DNA of 64,000 nucleotides, taken from the NCBI GenBank assembly GCA_023974075.1, contig CM043798.1, positions 22,536,441 to 22,600,440 of the forward strand, given 5' to 3'. The translations under genes and the position numbers were made by a program. A model generated the notes under the pieces. The model was given only the letters and a program-made list of their open reading frames with translations, searched no databases and had not been told where the DNA came from. Origin of the DNA: Chaenocephalus aceratus (Eukaryota > Chordata > Actinopteri > Perciformes > Channichthyidae). This document shows, piece after piece, positions 46,085 to 57,724 of the stretch. The number at the start of each line of letters is the position of its first letter. Position 1 is the first letter of the stretch.

Positions 46085-49000
46085 GCAATTATCTGCAGGT
46101 GTGTGAGGGACTCCCTTCACACCAAACATACGGTACCCATGTAAATGCATATATGCTACAGTGAGAACACATTGCTGTCGGCATACTCTGCAGGGATGGA
46201 ACACTCAAACTACGGGTGTAACTACAAAAATCACTACTTTTCCAAGTAAACCCATCACTTCTAAAATGTGTGACAAGTGAACGTATCTCATGCATGTTTT
46301 CTATCCATGACATTCAACCTTAAACTGAAGTCTAGAAATGTGTTTTTTTGTATTTCAACCTCAGAAGACTACAGCTCAGTTTCCCTAAGGGGCTCTGTCA
46401 CACTGCCTGAGATTTACACAAATTAACAAGACACAAAGCAGCACCTTAAAACGACAGTATCAACCTCAAATGTGCTGATGCAAATACTAAAAACACGAGT
46501 CCCTTTTTCAGGATGTTACCATTTGGAGCTGTGATGTTGCAGTGAACACAGAACATGGCTCAACTTGGCCAGAGCAGCTTGTAGAAGCTCCAGACACTAG
46601 CCCACAAGCTGTTCTTTTACAATAGGATAATGTTAGTCATATAACACAACATCTGCAGAGCCACCACGGTGACAGGTCTATCTAAATGAGCTCTTCATGT
46701 AGTCGTGTTTGAAGGCTGCAGAATACTAGGCATCAGCTAATGATGGTGGAAGCAGCCAAAGGCAAGACTCGTCGGTCCAGAGGAAAGACTGGGTGAGGAG
46801 AGCGAAGAAAACAGGACATCCACTAGGCAATCATGATATCATCAGCACATTGTCTGACCTCCTGCATACGCATGTTCTATTGTCTTCTCCTACCTATCCT
46901 TGTCTACCTTTTCTCCACAGTTGTCTATTTCTGTTTGTTTTTTGGTTTCCCCATTTATTTGTTCAATGTTTCAAGTTGAAATACAGGGTCAGCATGAACA
47001 ATGAACCATTGATCTCTGATGTAGCCTTCCCATCAGTTCTGGCAGCAGTCGATGCTTTGCTTCTACAGAAGTACTACACTTAAGCCGAGACTGAAATAAG
47101 GTACGTGAGACAGAGAGCACAGGTAACTTAAGGTGAGCAGTGATAATGGAAGGGAAGGAACAGGACAAAGAGGGGTACGGGGGGTGAACAAGGGCATGTC
47201 AAATGATAGATCAAGCAAAAAGGAGGGATGATCAACAAGAAGGAGAGATGACCAGGAAGCAGGAATAGTCCAGGAAAGAAGTTAGATCATTATAAAGGAG
47301 TAGAAGGATGAGAACATGGAAGGCAAATGGGAAAACAGGAGAGAATTACAGAATAAAGTAAAGGGTATTAGAAGAAGATAGGGATTGTGAATGCAGGGAA
47401 ATTGGCAGTATTGAGAAAGGAGTTTGAGAAAAGAGAAAAGTTTTGAGTTTAAGACCACTGCACCTTACGTTAATGCACACCACTCTGAGCATTATGAAAT
47501 ATATTGTAATGTTTTGTTATGGTTGACAATATTCCGTGGTAGTGTCTAACTGAATGTTTCCTTCTGATTGCTTTAATTCCCTCAAATGTCAGTTTGTGGA
47601 TGTTTAAATGACACACTTTCGAATCACAAACTGCATCCTCACACCAACTCCCAATAAGTGTGCTGGACTTGAATAAGACAAAAGCCTTTTTGTCATACAC
47701 AAAACTGCTTTCCTTTGTCTGGGACACACATTGTGTTTTGTCTGTAGGGTTGTCTTATATAATGGACGTTATGTAACATAATTACAAATTGTTGTTATAC
47801 CATCATTGGATTACATTTGTGTGCTCTCTCCATATGCCAGTTATATTTAATACCAGACAACAGAGGGCTTTATTTGGCTTACATCACCAAACGCACCCTG
47901 TTCCATAAAATTGCAAGTGACGGCTTTAATGCAGAATTAACTAGTTTTCTGAATGCTTAAAGAAACACCAATTCAACTCTACCAGTAAATATAAATACAT
48001 TTTGAATTATAGAGGTATAATAATACAAGTTTAATTGTGGCGTACCTTTTCTTTTTGCGCAGCAGTGAGGTGCTGCTTGTGTATTCAGTGACCATGTCTG
48101 CAGCATACAATCCACTCTTTGTTGTAATACAACTGGATTTATGTGGAACAAATTTGACTCGCTTGCGGTTTTGAATTATTTTATTCCAGACAATGGCCCT
48201 GCTTCAATTTGTGCTGCAGTAAGCTAGTTGGCTACACAGTCAGTAAACACTGCCTAATTATTGAAGGTCAAAGCATAAACAGTCTTGGATCCATAGTGGA
48301 CAATGTGTTCGAATGTTTCAATGCAAGGCTATTTGGACCTTTCTATTTGTTCTGAAAGGACTTTCTTTACAGGGTATTATCAGACTGTGCTGTATTCAGT
48401 GACCATATCTGCAGCATACAATGTGCTGTCAGCTGTCTTGTAATAATGTAAGCTCCAGTACGCTGGCTATTGACCCAGGCACAGACGCATTTGCCCACAG
48501 GTATAAGTATTAAGCTGACTAACAATACATGTATTGCTTCAACTTGGCCAGTGTGATTTGGTTTTAATGTTCTGTGTCTGCACATATACTGTACTTATAC
48601 GGTATGTTCTTCATACACACATGTGTGTGTGTGATTGTGCGTGGGTTAATGTGTGTACCACCTAGAGCTGTGTTCCTCTCATTTTCACTGCTATAAATCA
48701 AAGTGTAAACCCACATTTACCACGGTCAGCGCAAGCATCACCTGGTTAAGGTTTGTCTAAATCATATGCCCTGTTCAACATGAGCACAGTTTCCCCCTTT
48801 AGGGAGTCAGAGGATCACCTGTGTTCATTCTGTCCTTGTAATATAATTGAATCTTTTATTATTTTTCCTTTCTTTTCATCTGTTGTGATTCCTCTGAATT
48901 GTTCTTCCCTCTCCAAGGCCTTCCAGATTGTCTTTGTCAAACCTAATAGTTGCAACGCATACCACTCACTAACAAGCTCGGCAGTTTAACATGCTGTGAA

Positions 49001-49265
49001 GACCACTTCTGCTCAGCCAGACATTGGCATTCAATCATGTCGTGTTTCCATGCAATGCCCCTTCCAAACCATCTGTTATGGGTTGGAGATTAGCCTTTCA
49101 AAGGGTAGAAGTTGTATCGGATCAATCACAAGAGCATCACTTTTGTCTTTTTCTGCCGAGCACATGTTTGTATTGCAGATCATTTTACTCAGAAATGAAG
49201 CTGAGCGCAAGTTCAACCAGGAAGACCGTCTTTACTCATTAGTGTATTTCTATCTCCATGTTTCT
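46085..49265. other. Intergenic stretch, no gene recognised
   Basis: Notable parts: a purine-rich strand at about 47110-47440, where the + strand is nearly all A and G, and a 30-bp direct repeat at 48082-48111 and 48393-48422. Reading frames are short and show no recognisable protein. Confidence 0.45.
48082..48422. repeat. Pair of 30-bp direct repeats 311 bp apart
   Basis: Positions 48082-48111 and 48393-48422 agree at 29 of 30 bases; both begin TATTCAGTGACCAT and end GCAGCATACAAT. Weaker similarity (TTGTAATA words) continues downstream of both. They may be remnants of a duplicated segment or of two copies of an old repeat. Confidence 0.75.
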
Positions 49266-49830
49266 ACTCTCTCTCCTCTCAATAAGTGACTGGGGGCGTC
49301 ACTCTTCAGCTTAGCCAATCACTTCGCTCTATTCCCAAGAGCCTACCATAGCGTGCCAGTCAAACCCTTTAAACTCTGCTCTTTCCCCTCCGACAGCTGT
49401 CATTTCAGGTGACTCAACGCAACCCTCCTCCGCCCCTTTTCACCTCCCGTCCCTCCGAGTCCACGGTCAAGCTAAACCACTCCTCCTCAGACCGACCCAA
49501 CTACCCATTCACCACCACCAGTGTCTAGACCCCGGGGGGTTTCATCGGATCGGTTCTACCCTCCCGAATGATACTTCCTGCACAACGGGGCCTAATCGCC
49601 AAAACTACTGTCACATTCATTTGTGTATCTGCGCATTCAATATGTATCATCACATCAAAACCGTCTCTCCTGATTGAAAGAGGCTTGTGCTGTGTTCTAC
49701 TTGGTATTGCCCTGCTAAACTGACTACCTTGACACATTGTCAACTGTAACCTTAATAAATATATTGGCTTGTACACGCACAACATATGATTTCCTCCGGG
49801 GGCCAGTGGTTTCCCAGTGTCAACAGCATA
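49266..49830 (+). mobile_element. C-rich segment, possible nonautonomous DIRS/Ngaro-like retroelement remnant
   Basis: A sharply C-rich + strand (49280-49620) stands out from AT-rich surroundings and resembles in base composition the element at 1-3905. It has an AATAAA near 49754 and again near 49836. No protein motif is seen and no terminal repeat could be matched to the first element by eye. It could instead be an unrelated repeat or a GC-rich regulatory segment. Confidence 0.3.
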
Positions 49831-51243
49831 AATCAATAAAGAACTTAGAACATGGTTTGTGACCAAGGAAGCACAGGTTAAAATACTGATTGAATGTAAA
49901 GTAAAGATACATCATGTTTCTGCAATGGATTGTGAGGGGAATCAATCCAAGAAATGCTTCTTCACTCCATTTCAGTTCAACAACATGGACCTGCACAAAG
50001 CCTTTATCTTTAGATGTATGGTTTGGATCTCAATCTGCTGGTCTGTGAGGGTAGGCAGCACGTACTGCAGTGAGTTGAACCATAAATCAAACCTTGGTAG
50101 ACTTTGTACACTGAATCGACACATCTCTCACATATCCTCCCTAGGGATGCATGGGAGGCTAAGGCATCAATCAACAGTTAGCAGGTTAAATGCAAATGGT
50201 CGGGAAGGCAAATGGATCCTGATCAGATGAGAAGCAAATGAAAACCTGTGGTGCTTTCTTTCAGAGTGCTTCTTAACAGGCCTAATAGCAGTTGCTACAA
50301 AGTGAAGTCAACTGATGTTAAGTGCGAGTGAAAAACGCAGCATGTTAACAGGGACATGACATGGCAACATAAGAAAAACCTGCGCATTTAGATTTACCCA
50401 GAACAATTCATCAGAGCCTCAAAATGCATGCCTTGAGAACTGACTTGACACTCAATTGCCATACGACATTATTTGCTTTTTCCTTTCACGCATCATGTTT
50501 TAAACGAACATATTGAACAAGATGAATCTGACATGGTTAAATGCATTTTATTGAAAAACAAATTATCGTTCACTCAATAATCATAATGGCTTTTAGCACG
50601 TCAGAGTATAAACTAAGCCAATATACTCTGTTAGGTTTCTAAGAAAGACATTAGTTTTTGTTTTTGTTGTATATACAAATGTTGGTGAAGCTTTGCCTTG
50701 TATTTGTTGTATAAGACCATGCATTGTTATTTGTATTTATCTTTTGTCTTTTTTAAATGCCTACTCCAGCCACCATTGTTAATGCTGGACTCAGCTGTGT
50801 ACAAACACTAGTCAAATGACCTTTCATATTGCAATTTGTTTAGAGACTGTTGAACCTGTAACATACTTCATAATAGTTATATTATACGTTATATGTGTGT
50901 GTGCAAATGTGTACATAAATACATTCCAATACATACATTGGTTGGTCAGTGTGTAAATGTAATAATGTAAAATATTCAGATCTGTTAAAGTAATGTCCAA
51001 GACCCCAGGATTACGAAAGAGCATCCGGACTTTTTGTTTACAGTATGGTGCTGTGGGGCATCGTGTAACTTTAAGATACCATGCGCAATAGAGGAAAAGA
51101 TTGAAAAAATGTAATTCTGTTTATAAATAACTATTGCACAACTGTTATTTTTGGGCAACACTTTCATATTACATTAGGATTTGCCTGAGTTTCTCTGTCT
51201 CATAAAAACCCTGCAGATGTCTTAGCGTACATGGACCCATATG

Positions 51244-51244
<1 letters not shown>

Positions 51245-51288
<44 letters not shown>

Positions 51289-51323
51289 ACACACGCACAC
51301 ACCACACACACACACACACACAC
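51245..51323. repeat. (CA)n microsatellite
   Basis: About 79 bases of CA with CCA and CG interruptions. It gives spurious Cys/Val reading frames on the - strand. Confidence 0.95.
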
Positions 51324-51641
51324 CTTTAGGGGACATAAATCCAATATCCATCATAATTGAATCCAGTGTATAATTGTGTGGTTGATTACCATATAGACAT
51401 TGCCATATACGTTATTTCAAAATCCTTATGGAAAACTTGTTGTTACTCCTCCGGTCTTTCACACACAAACATACAAGTACCCACACATACAGTACTCACA
51501 CGCTGCTGATGCGGATGTAATTTGTTATTGTTGACATTTGTTCCACCCTCAGGCAATGCATTTTCCCACTTCCTCCACCCTTTTTTGTGTCATCTGGCAT
51601 TCTGACCCCGCCTACCATGTAAACAACATCACCAAAGGAGA

Positions 51642-51820
51642 GGTGATAGATGGATAATAGACAGACAGACTGACATACAGATACTGTAGATAGATTGATG
51701 GATAGATAGATAGATAAATAGATAGATAGATAGATGCTAGATAGAGTAGAGAAATAAAGCTCTCGTAAGAGAGTAAGACAGAGAGATAGGGAGAGAGAGA
51801 TAGAGAGAGATAGAGAGAGT
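51642..51820. repeat. (GATA)n and (GAGA)n compound microsatellite
   Basis: GATA/TAGA units with interruptions to about 51735, then AGAGA units to about 51820. Confidence 0.9.
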
Positions 51821-54167
51821 GTTTCCATTATTCATCAGCTCATCTCACTGCAGTAGATCCAGCAGGGGGAGGTGTTGCAATAGTTGGTTGATTGCTGGCC
51901 GTCCATTGCAAAAACCCAACTAAACACACAATCAGACTCACATTATAAAACATTTAAAATAAAAAAATAAATAAAAAAAGTGTACAAGGTCAAAAATGTG
52001 AGTTTGCTTTGATATCGAATAGACAGTTGAATTGTTTTTATGTCCAATGTTTTTCTTCAAATATGTATTTGTTACTCTCTCTCTTCTCCCCCTCCACTCA
52101 CTTGGTTGGAGGAAATGTACGGTGGAGAAGAGCTGTTTGAAACCATGAAATGTCTCCCCTCACTAGGGAAGCTTCTCAGGTTTTGTCCGTATTGAAGTCA
52201 GTGAAAGTGAAAAAGAGAGAAGGGGTGTAAGAGAAACAGAGAGAGAGAAAGTGAATGAGAGCAGGATTATTGGATGAACCCAGACACAGAGGAGAGTTGG
52301 ATCTCTCTCTCTCTCACACACAATGTGAGTGTCGCGTTCAGTAGGTGGACATTATCACAAAACAAAAGAATAATGGAAGGTCTGGGATTATGGTTTCCTG
52401 TCACATCCACACACAAGTCTATTCTTTCGATTTCATTTGCGTACACACAAGGTGTCTACCAGGATTTCCTACGTGACACTGCTAGGATATGTCTGTATGC
52501 CTTTGGACTGCAGCTCCACAACCTGGTCTCCCTACGCATGAAGCTCTCAGACAGTTTCAGGTGTGTTTATGGGCTTTTGAATTGCAAGTTGAACATGTCA
52601 AAACAAAGGTTGTTACACCTGTCCTGCCAAGCTAATGAGACCTTGCTACTTTCGCTGGAACTGTCAGATCGATCACAGCGGGCCAGTGAATACGAGACTT
52701 ACGTTCTAAAGAAGAGGACTCTAATGGCGTCAGGGCCACACTAAGCCGATAGGGGTCCCTTGGGCAAAACTGATTTATAGCCCCCTGATGAGCGTCCCAT
52801 TTATCTGAATAGTGTCTATGTTATGTATTAGCTATCAAAAATGTCTAACTGTTTTTAACACAATTCTTTATCCCATTATGGGTAAGTTAGGAGGTTGTTT
52901 TGACAAATAACAAACGAAAAAATAATTTTACCAAAAGATTTAACAAATGATAGTCTTACTTTTTCCTGTGTCATAAAGCCAACATCACAACAAACAAGCA
53001 TCAGAGACGGGTGGCAATTTTGAGAAGAAGTTTCATTTTCTGCTACATTATTAACACGGGCACACGCACAGCCAGAACTTGAAGTGCCTTGGGTGCCAGC
53101 TATTATTCATCCTGCGAATGGCCACATGTATGGTCGTGGTTTCTTAGCACTGAATAAATCATTGTTGTATTTCAAGCCTGGCACTGACAAACCTCTCCTC
53201 TTATTTATTTTTGCTATTCTACGTCTCAGAGCCAAACTCAGAAAACATTCATTTACATTTTTCCTAAATTAGTGTTTTGTCCTGTGAGAAATTGCTCCCC
53301 CTAATTCAACTGCTTAAATTAAATTAGGTGAAGGAAGCTAATTGTGTTTCCTAAACATGCTGGGCAACCAAATGTCTGAACAGATGGGTGTTTGTTAACA
53401 TATTCATATTTGTATTGATTCAAAGTGACAATTAACTCAATTGAAGGTGACAAATTCAATTTACGGCCACTGAACCAAATTCCTGTTTTTCTTTTGTATA
53501 ATGTGTTTGGGTAACTCTTTAGGTCCTTTCACCATGCAAGTCAATACACGCTGTACTTTATTATCTGTTGCAAATGTGTAGCCAGATGTAAAATAGGCTC
53601 TTGATGAAGAATTGTAAAAACAGGGAACACACACAACATGTCTGTTGAAATAAAAGGCCAGTTGTGATGATAGAAATGTCAGTTTGTGTTCAGGCTTGCA
53701 GAGCAATTCATCTTCCTACAGGGTGTGCTCCTAAAACTCTGGTTCTATGACGTCTACTCAACTCAAGACAACAACAACGTTTTTTTCAACACCGACCATC
53801 AAATCATAAGTTCAAAACTGTAGTCATTTTATATATATTTAGCATTGCTTGATTGGCTTGGAAACTCCCCTGAACACGTTTCTACGATAGGTGAGCGTTA
53901 CACTACAACAAAGCAAGACAACAGCTGTTCCTTCATATATTTCCCCACCTTGATAATGCGCAACCCTTCCGCATGGCTGCATGTCTTTCTCTCTCTAATC
54001 CAGATGGCCACTTCACGCTTTAACATTACATGTGATTCACTATTTTGAACTTCTGTATATGTTCCTGCATATTTTCTCACTATTAATTAGCTTCTTGAGT
54101 GGGTCCTAGAATAAATAAAACATTTGATCTGAGCAGTCTCTGTACTGTCTGCCTGCAGTTGTCTTAA

Positions 54168-54313
54168 AGGGGCCCGTTAAGCTAATTTTCAGATTCATAT
54201 TTGAATGTTGGGTATGTTGGAGAAACTCTATAAATTGAAAACTATGTACCTGAACAAAAACATATAAAACACCCAAGGAAAGGGGAAACCCTAACAAGCA
54301 TAATAAGGCCCCT
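54168..54313. mobile_element. Small TTAA-type MITE remnant
   Basis: The left end AGGGGCC (54168-54174) follows TTAA (54164-54167). The right end GGCCCCT (54307-54313) is its inverted copy, but the following bases are TTCT, so the right TTAA has decayed. The start resembles the MITE at 37694 (TTAAAGGGG) and suggests the same family. There is no coding capacity. Confidence 0.5.
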
Positions 54314-54319
54314 TTCTAT

Positions 54320-56450
54320 GGGATAGTTTTGAGGAAAGTGAAGAACACATTTTAAGTCATAATCACAGCATTAAAGCTTTTCGGTTTTGGAATAAGTATG
54401 TTCATACAATAAAGTAAACCTGCTATATGCTCTTGAGGCATTGTTCTCCGTCAAACTGTCTAGTCATATTTCAGCCTTTCTGGACTTGTTGCCTCCCTGC
54501 ATAATATCCTGATGTAAATGTGCCTGTTACTCAACGACTTGCATTTCAGTCCCCTGCTTGCTATACTCAATTGTATTATGATATAATAGTTTGCAGAAAG
54601 ATACAAGAAACTATCCTGAAATAAAAAATAAAAACATTCAAACTGGAAAACAAAATATCCATTGTTTTGTATTCCGTAGGTCCAATACTTTATGCACTGA
54701 ATATCAAGTACGGTTGCATGGCAGGTTAAAATGTGATTGACAGATTATAATACATACGACTGGCCGGGCGTAGCAAGACCACTGTTATCTCATATACTCT
54801 TTCTCTCTGCAATCTCTAGTGACACTTCCACGCTGTCTTGCAGCTGTCCAAGCGAGTTTCATACTCAACCTGAGTGGCACCATGACACCAGGGGAAGGAG
54901 TAGAGAGAGGGACAGAGAGCCAGAGGAAGAGACACAGGGTGAGGAGTGGAGGGATGGAGGGAATGTTAGAGACGGGGGGAGGACTGAAAAGGAATCCAAT
55001 ATGGTTTTGAATGCTTTCCAGAAAGGGCATTAAGGAGTCACTTAGCTTAATCCATTATGCTTCACAGGATGTGTCTCGTGATGTGTCTACTCTAAATCAA
55101 ATTTTGTATCCAGGTAATTGTTCCCACATTAGAGAAAACCACATCCTGCTTTCATCCCCTGCATGCTCACTCACCCTGAACCATCTATCTGAAATGGGCA
55201 ATGGTTATAATGTTGATGATACAATAAACAATTTGAAGACGGTTTCACAAAAATGGTTTGTTATGAACCTAAATTAAGTCAAATGAAGCGGAAACAATAA
55301 CGCTGATAACAAAGAGGAAAATGATGGTTATGGTGGTGATAATGATGATGATGTGATTACGCCTCTTTATAAGTGGTTTAGTGATTATGCCTGTCACTGT
55401 TTCGCAGATACACACTGTGATACTTGGAGGCTCCAATGTGCAATGCCATTCGTCTGCTGAGTAGCACCACTGGCCACTGCAAAGGATGGATGAGGTCAAG
55501 TTGTCAGAACAACTGCAGAAGACATTTTCAATGACCTTCTGTGTTGGCAGCTACGAAAATAAAGTGAGTTGAACTGCTTCAGTCAGAGATCGCTCAGACA
55601 AACTCACCTTGCCACAAATCCACCAGATGCAACACATATAAGAAAGGAATTATACATTGCTCTTTCTAAGGTAGTACAATATTCATTCATTATACTATCC
55701 AGGCACTAACTTGTATATTGTGTGGAATAAACAAATGCTTAATCTTAACATACAATGATTGTGTAAAAGAGATGTCTTCAGTTTATCTGTGTAGATGTAT
55801 TTTGGCTTATTGTTGTTTTTGTTTTGTTTTATTTGTATTGTTTCAATGTCATTTAAGTCGTTTTATCTGGGGCTTTCAACCAAAAGCCGTTTGCTCAGTT
55901 ATAACCAGATGACAGCTAATAGTTAGCGTGAAAGTGTATCTTCTATTGGACATAATTCCAACTCAAATAAATGTTTGTTAATATGGCTTGATGCATCATT
56001 TAGGAACTCTTATAGCGTATATAACAGACTAACACCCAATCAGATTTTGCAACATACTGCAGCCAGACCACATTAGTCCTCATTCGTTTTGCAGCAAGTA
56101 AGAAAAATGAGTGTGCCACAGCAAATGAATTACTCAAACCTTCAATGCGTGAAGCCCAACTTGACCTTTACACGGCGGCCATCAAAGGGGTGCATCGCAT
56201 AATTGAAAATCTTTGAAATATCAATGGACACTGAATCTCATCAACTTTCAATGTAGAACATCAACAGGAGCGAACTCATGTTCCGTCTCTGCGCTTTGAG
56301 TTCAGTCCAGTTCTTTGGCTTGATAGATGTTTGTACTTCACCCAGAAATTGTGATTTGAATATCAATTCCTCCCCCACCACACACACGCTTCGCCCACCC
56401 AGTCCTTTTCGGCCAGGATATTGTTACATTTCTGGCCGAAAAATTCCTGT
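54320..56450. other. Intergenic stretch, no gene recognised
   Basis: AT-rich with short chance reading frames and a GA-rich patch at about 54890-55000. No element ends or exon were recognised. Confidence 0.4.
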
Positions 56451-57370
56451 AAGCCCCTGTCACACTGTCCCGAAATTGACACCCGATGGACACACGAATA
56501 TTGAATTGTGAATTTCGCACGAAGATGGCCCCGAACCACACACGAAGGCAACATTTACATTACATTTAAGACATACAACTGCAATGAAAGTACCCAAAAC
56601 AATTATGTTACAGTACTATGATACTGTACTGATATCTTCAGACTTTGTTCTTTACTTTATCCGTCTTTATATGTAGAAAATATTACGTTTTCTCCGTAAT
56701 GTTGTTTCCATAACAACAACAACTTCCTGTCAACTGCCCTTCAAAATAATATATTATATCCTTTTTAGTTTCACAGAACACAAATTGGGTTATTTACATA
56801 ATATATTTACATGATTTTGTTGTGCAATAAAACAACCAGATGGACACACGATAAAGGACATGTTCAAATTCGGCTGTGATCGTAGCAACATCGGGCCGTT
56901 CGTGAGGGCATCTTAAGCCTTCGTATGATCGCCGGTGGAGTTTCTCAGACTCCGGCAGCAACTTCGTGAGCGGTGGTAAAATCTTTGGCATGCCAAAAAA
57001 TTGCCGAAGGACCTTGCGAAGGTTCATTTTCGTGTTGAATTCGTGTGTCAATTTTGCCCTTCGTAAGGCCATCGTGAGGGCATCTTGTTATCCTCGGTGC
57101 CATCGGGCATTCGCCCCGATCAGAGTGAGGGTGAATGCACCGATGATAACACGAAGATGACACGATTTGACAAGATGAACTCACGAGTGCCTTACGAAGT
57201 TGCCGCTCACGAAGTTGCTGCCAGAGCCTGAGAAACTCCACCGGCGGTCATACGATGGCTTAGATGCCCTCACGAATGGCCTGATGTTGCTACGATCACA
57301 GCCGAATTTGAACATTTCCTTTATCGTGTGTCCATCGGGTGTCAATTTCGGGACAGTGTGACAGGGGCTT
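56451..57370. mobile_element. Foldback DNA element with identical 47-bp ends and an interrupted left arm
   Basis: Positions 56451-56497 and 57324-57370 are perfect inverted copies over 47 bases, beginning AAGCCCCTGTCACACTGTCC. The right arm continues inward to about 57203 (168 bp). The left arm matches it only if the segment 56498-56838 is skipped; the match then resumes at 56839 and runs to about 56973. GATGGACACACGA occurs on both sides of this segment (56485-56497 and 56839-56851). The core repeats the words CTTCGTGAG and CTTCGTAAG. There is no coding capacity. No clear target duplication was found, so the superfamily is open. Confidence 0.8.
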
Positions 57371-57469
57371 TAAGACTCTTCGTAGAAAAATGTTTTTTAC
57401 CTTGCATTGCTAAATGCACACTTTCACGTTTTTGTTGTCAGATGTAACATAGATACAACAAACCTAACT

Positions 57470-57720
57470 GTAACTCCTCTGCAGCATCAAAACGCCTCAC
57501 AGTGTGTCTGGAATAAACTACCAGTAAACCGCAGGTCCGCTGCAACTCTCCTTACGTAAGACTGAAGACTGCTTTGTTTAAACCCAATGACTATTCATAT
57601 CTTACATTGCACTACTACTTCATTTATTGTGTGTTTCTGTTGCACTATATCTTAATCTCTTAATGTTTTTACTTGTAAGCACTTTGAAATGTGCTTTTTA
57701 AATAAACTCGCCTTTCCAAA
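57470..57720 (+). mobile_element. LINE 3' end remnant (L2/Maui-like)
   Basis: A short frame reads QCVWNKLPVNRRSAATLL (57500-57555), the WNxLP...RSA pattern that ends the protein of fish L2-type LINEs. Downstream comes GTAAGCACTTTGAAATGTGC and AATAAACTCGCCTT (to about 57717), matching the usual end of that family. It is heavily 5'-truncated and frame-broken. Confidence 0.6.
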
Positions 57721-57724
57721 GTTA

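Larger units (their letters stand above)
49831..54163. other. Intergenic stretch, no gene recognised
   Basis: It contains a (CA)n repeat (51245-51323), GATA and GAGA repeats (51642-51820) and short reading frames. The longest, 156 codons at 52274-52744, has no recognised motif. Nothing else with clear ends was seen. Confidence 0.45.

Noticed and set aside
49859..50230. 123-codon reading frame downstream of the C-rich island
   Set aside because: No motif, ordinary AT-rich composition, no splice or promoter context; likely chance.
54737..55033. Frames over a GA-rich patch considered as a leader exon of a neighbouring receptor gene
   Set aside because: The translation is low-complexity Glu/Arg and matches no known subunit.
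56794..57241. Overlapping frames inside the foldback element
   Set aside because: They follow the inverted arms and have no protein motif; the element is noncoding.
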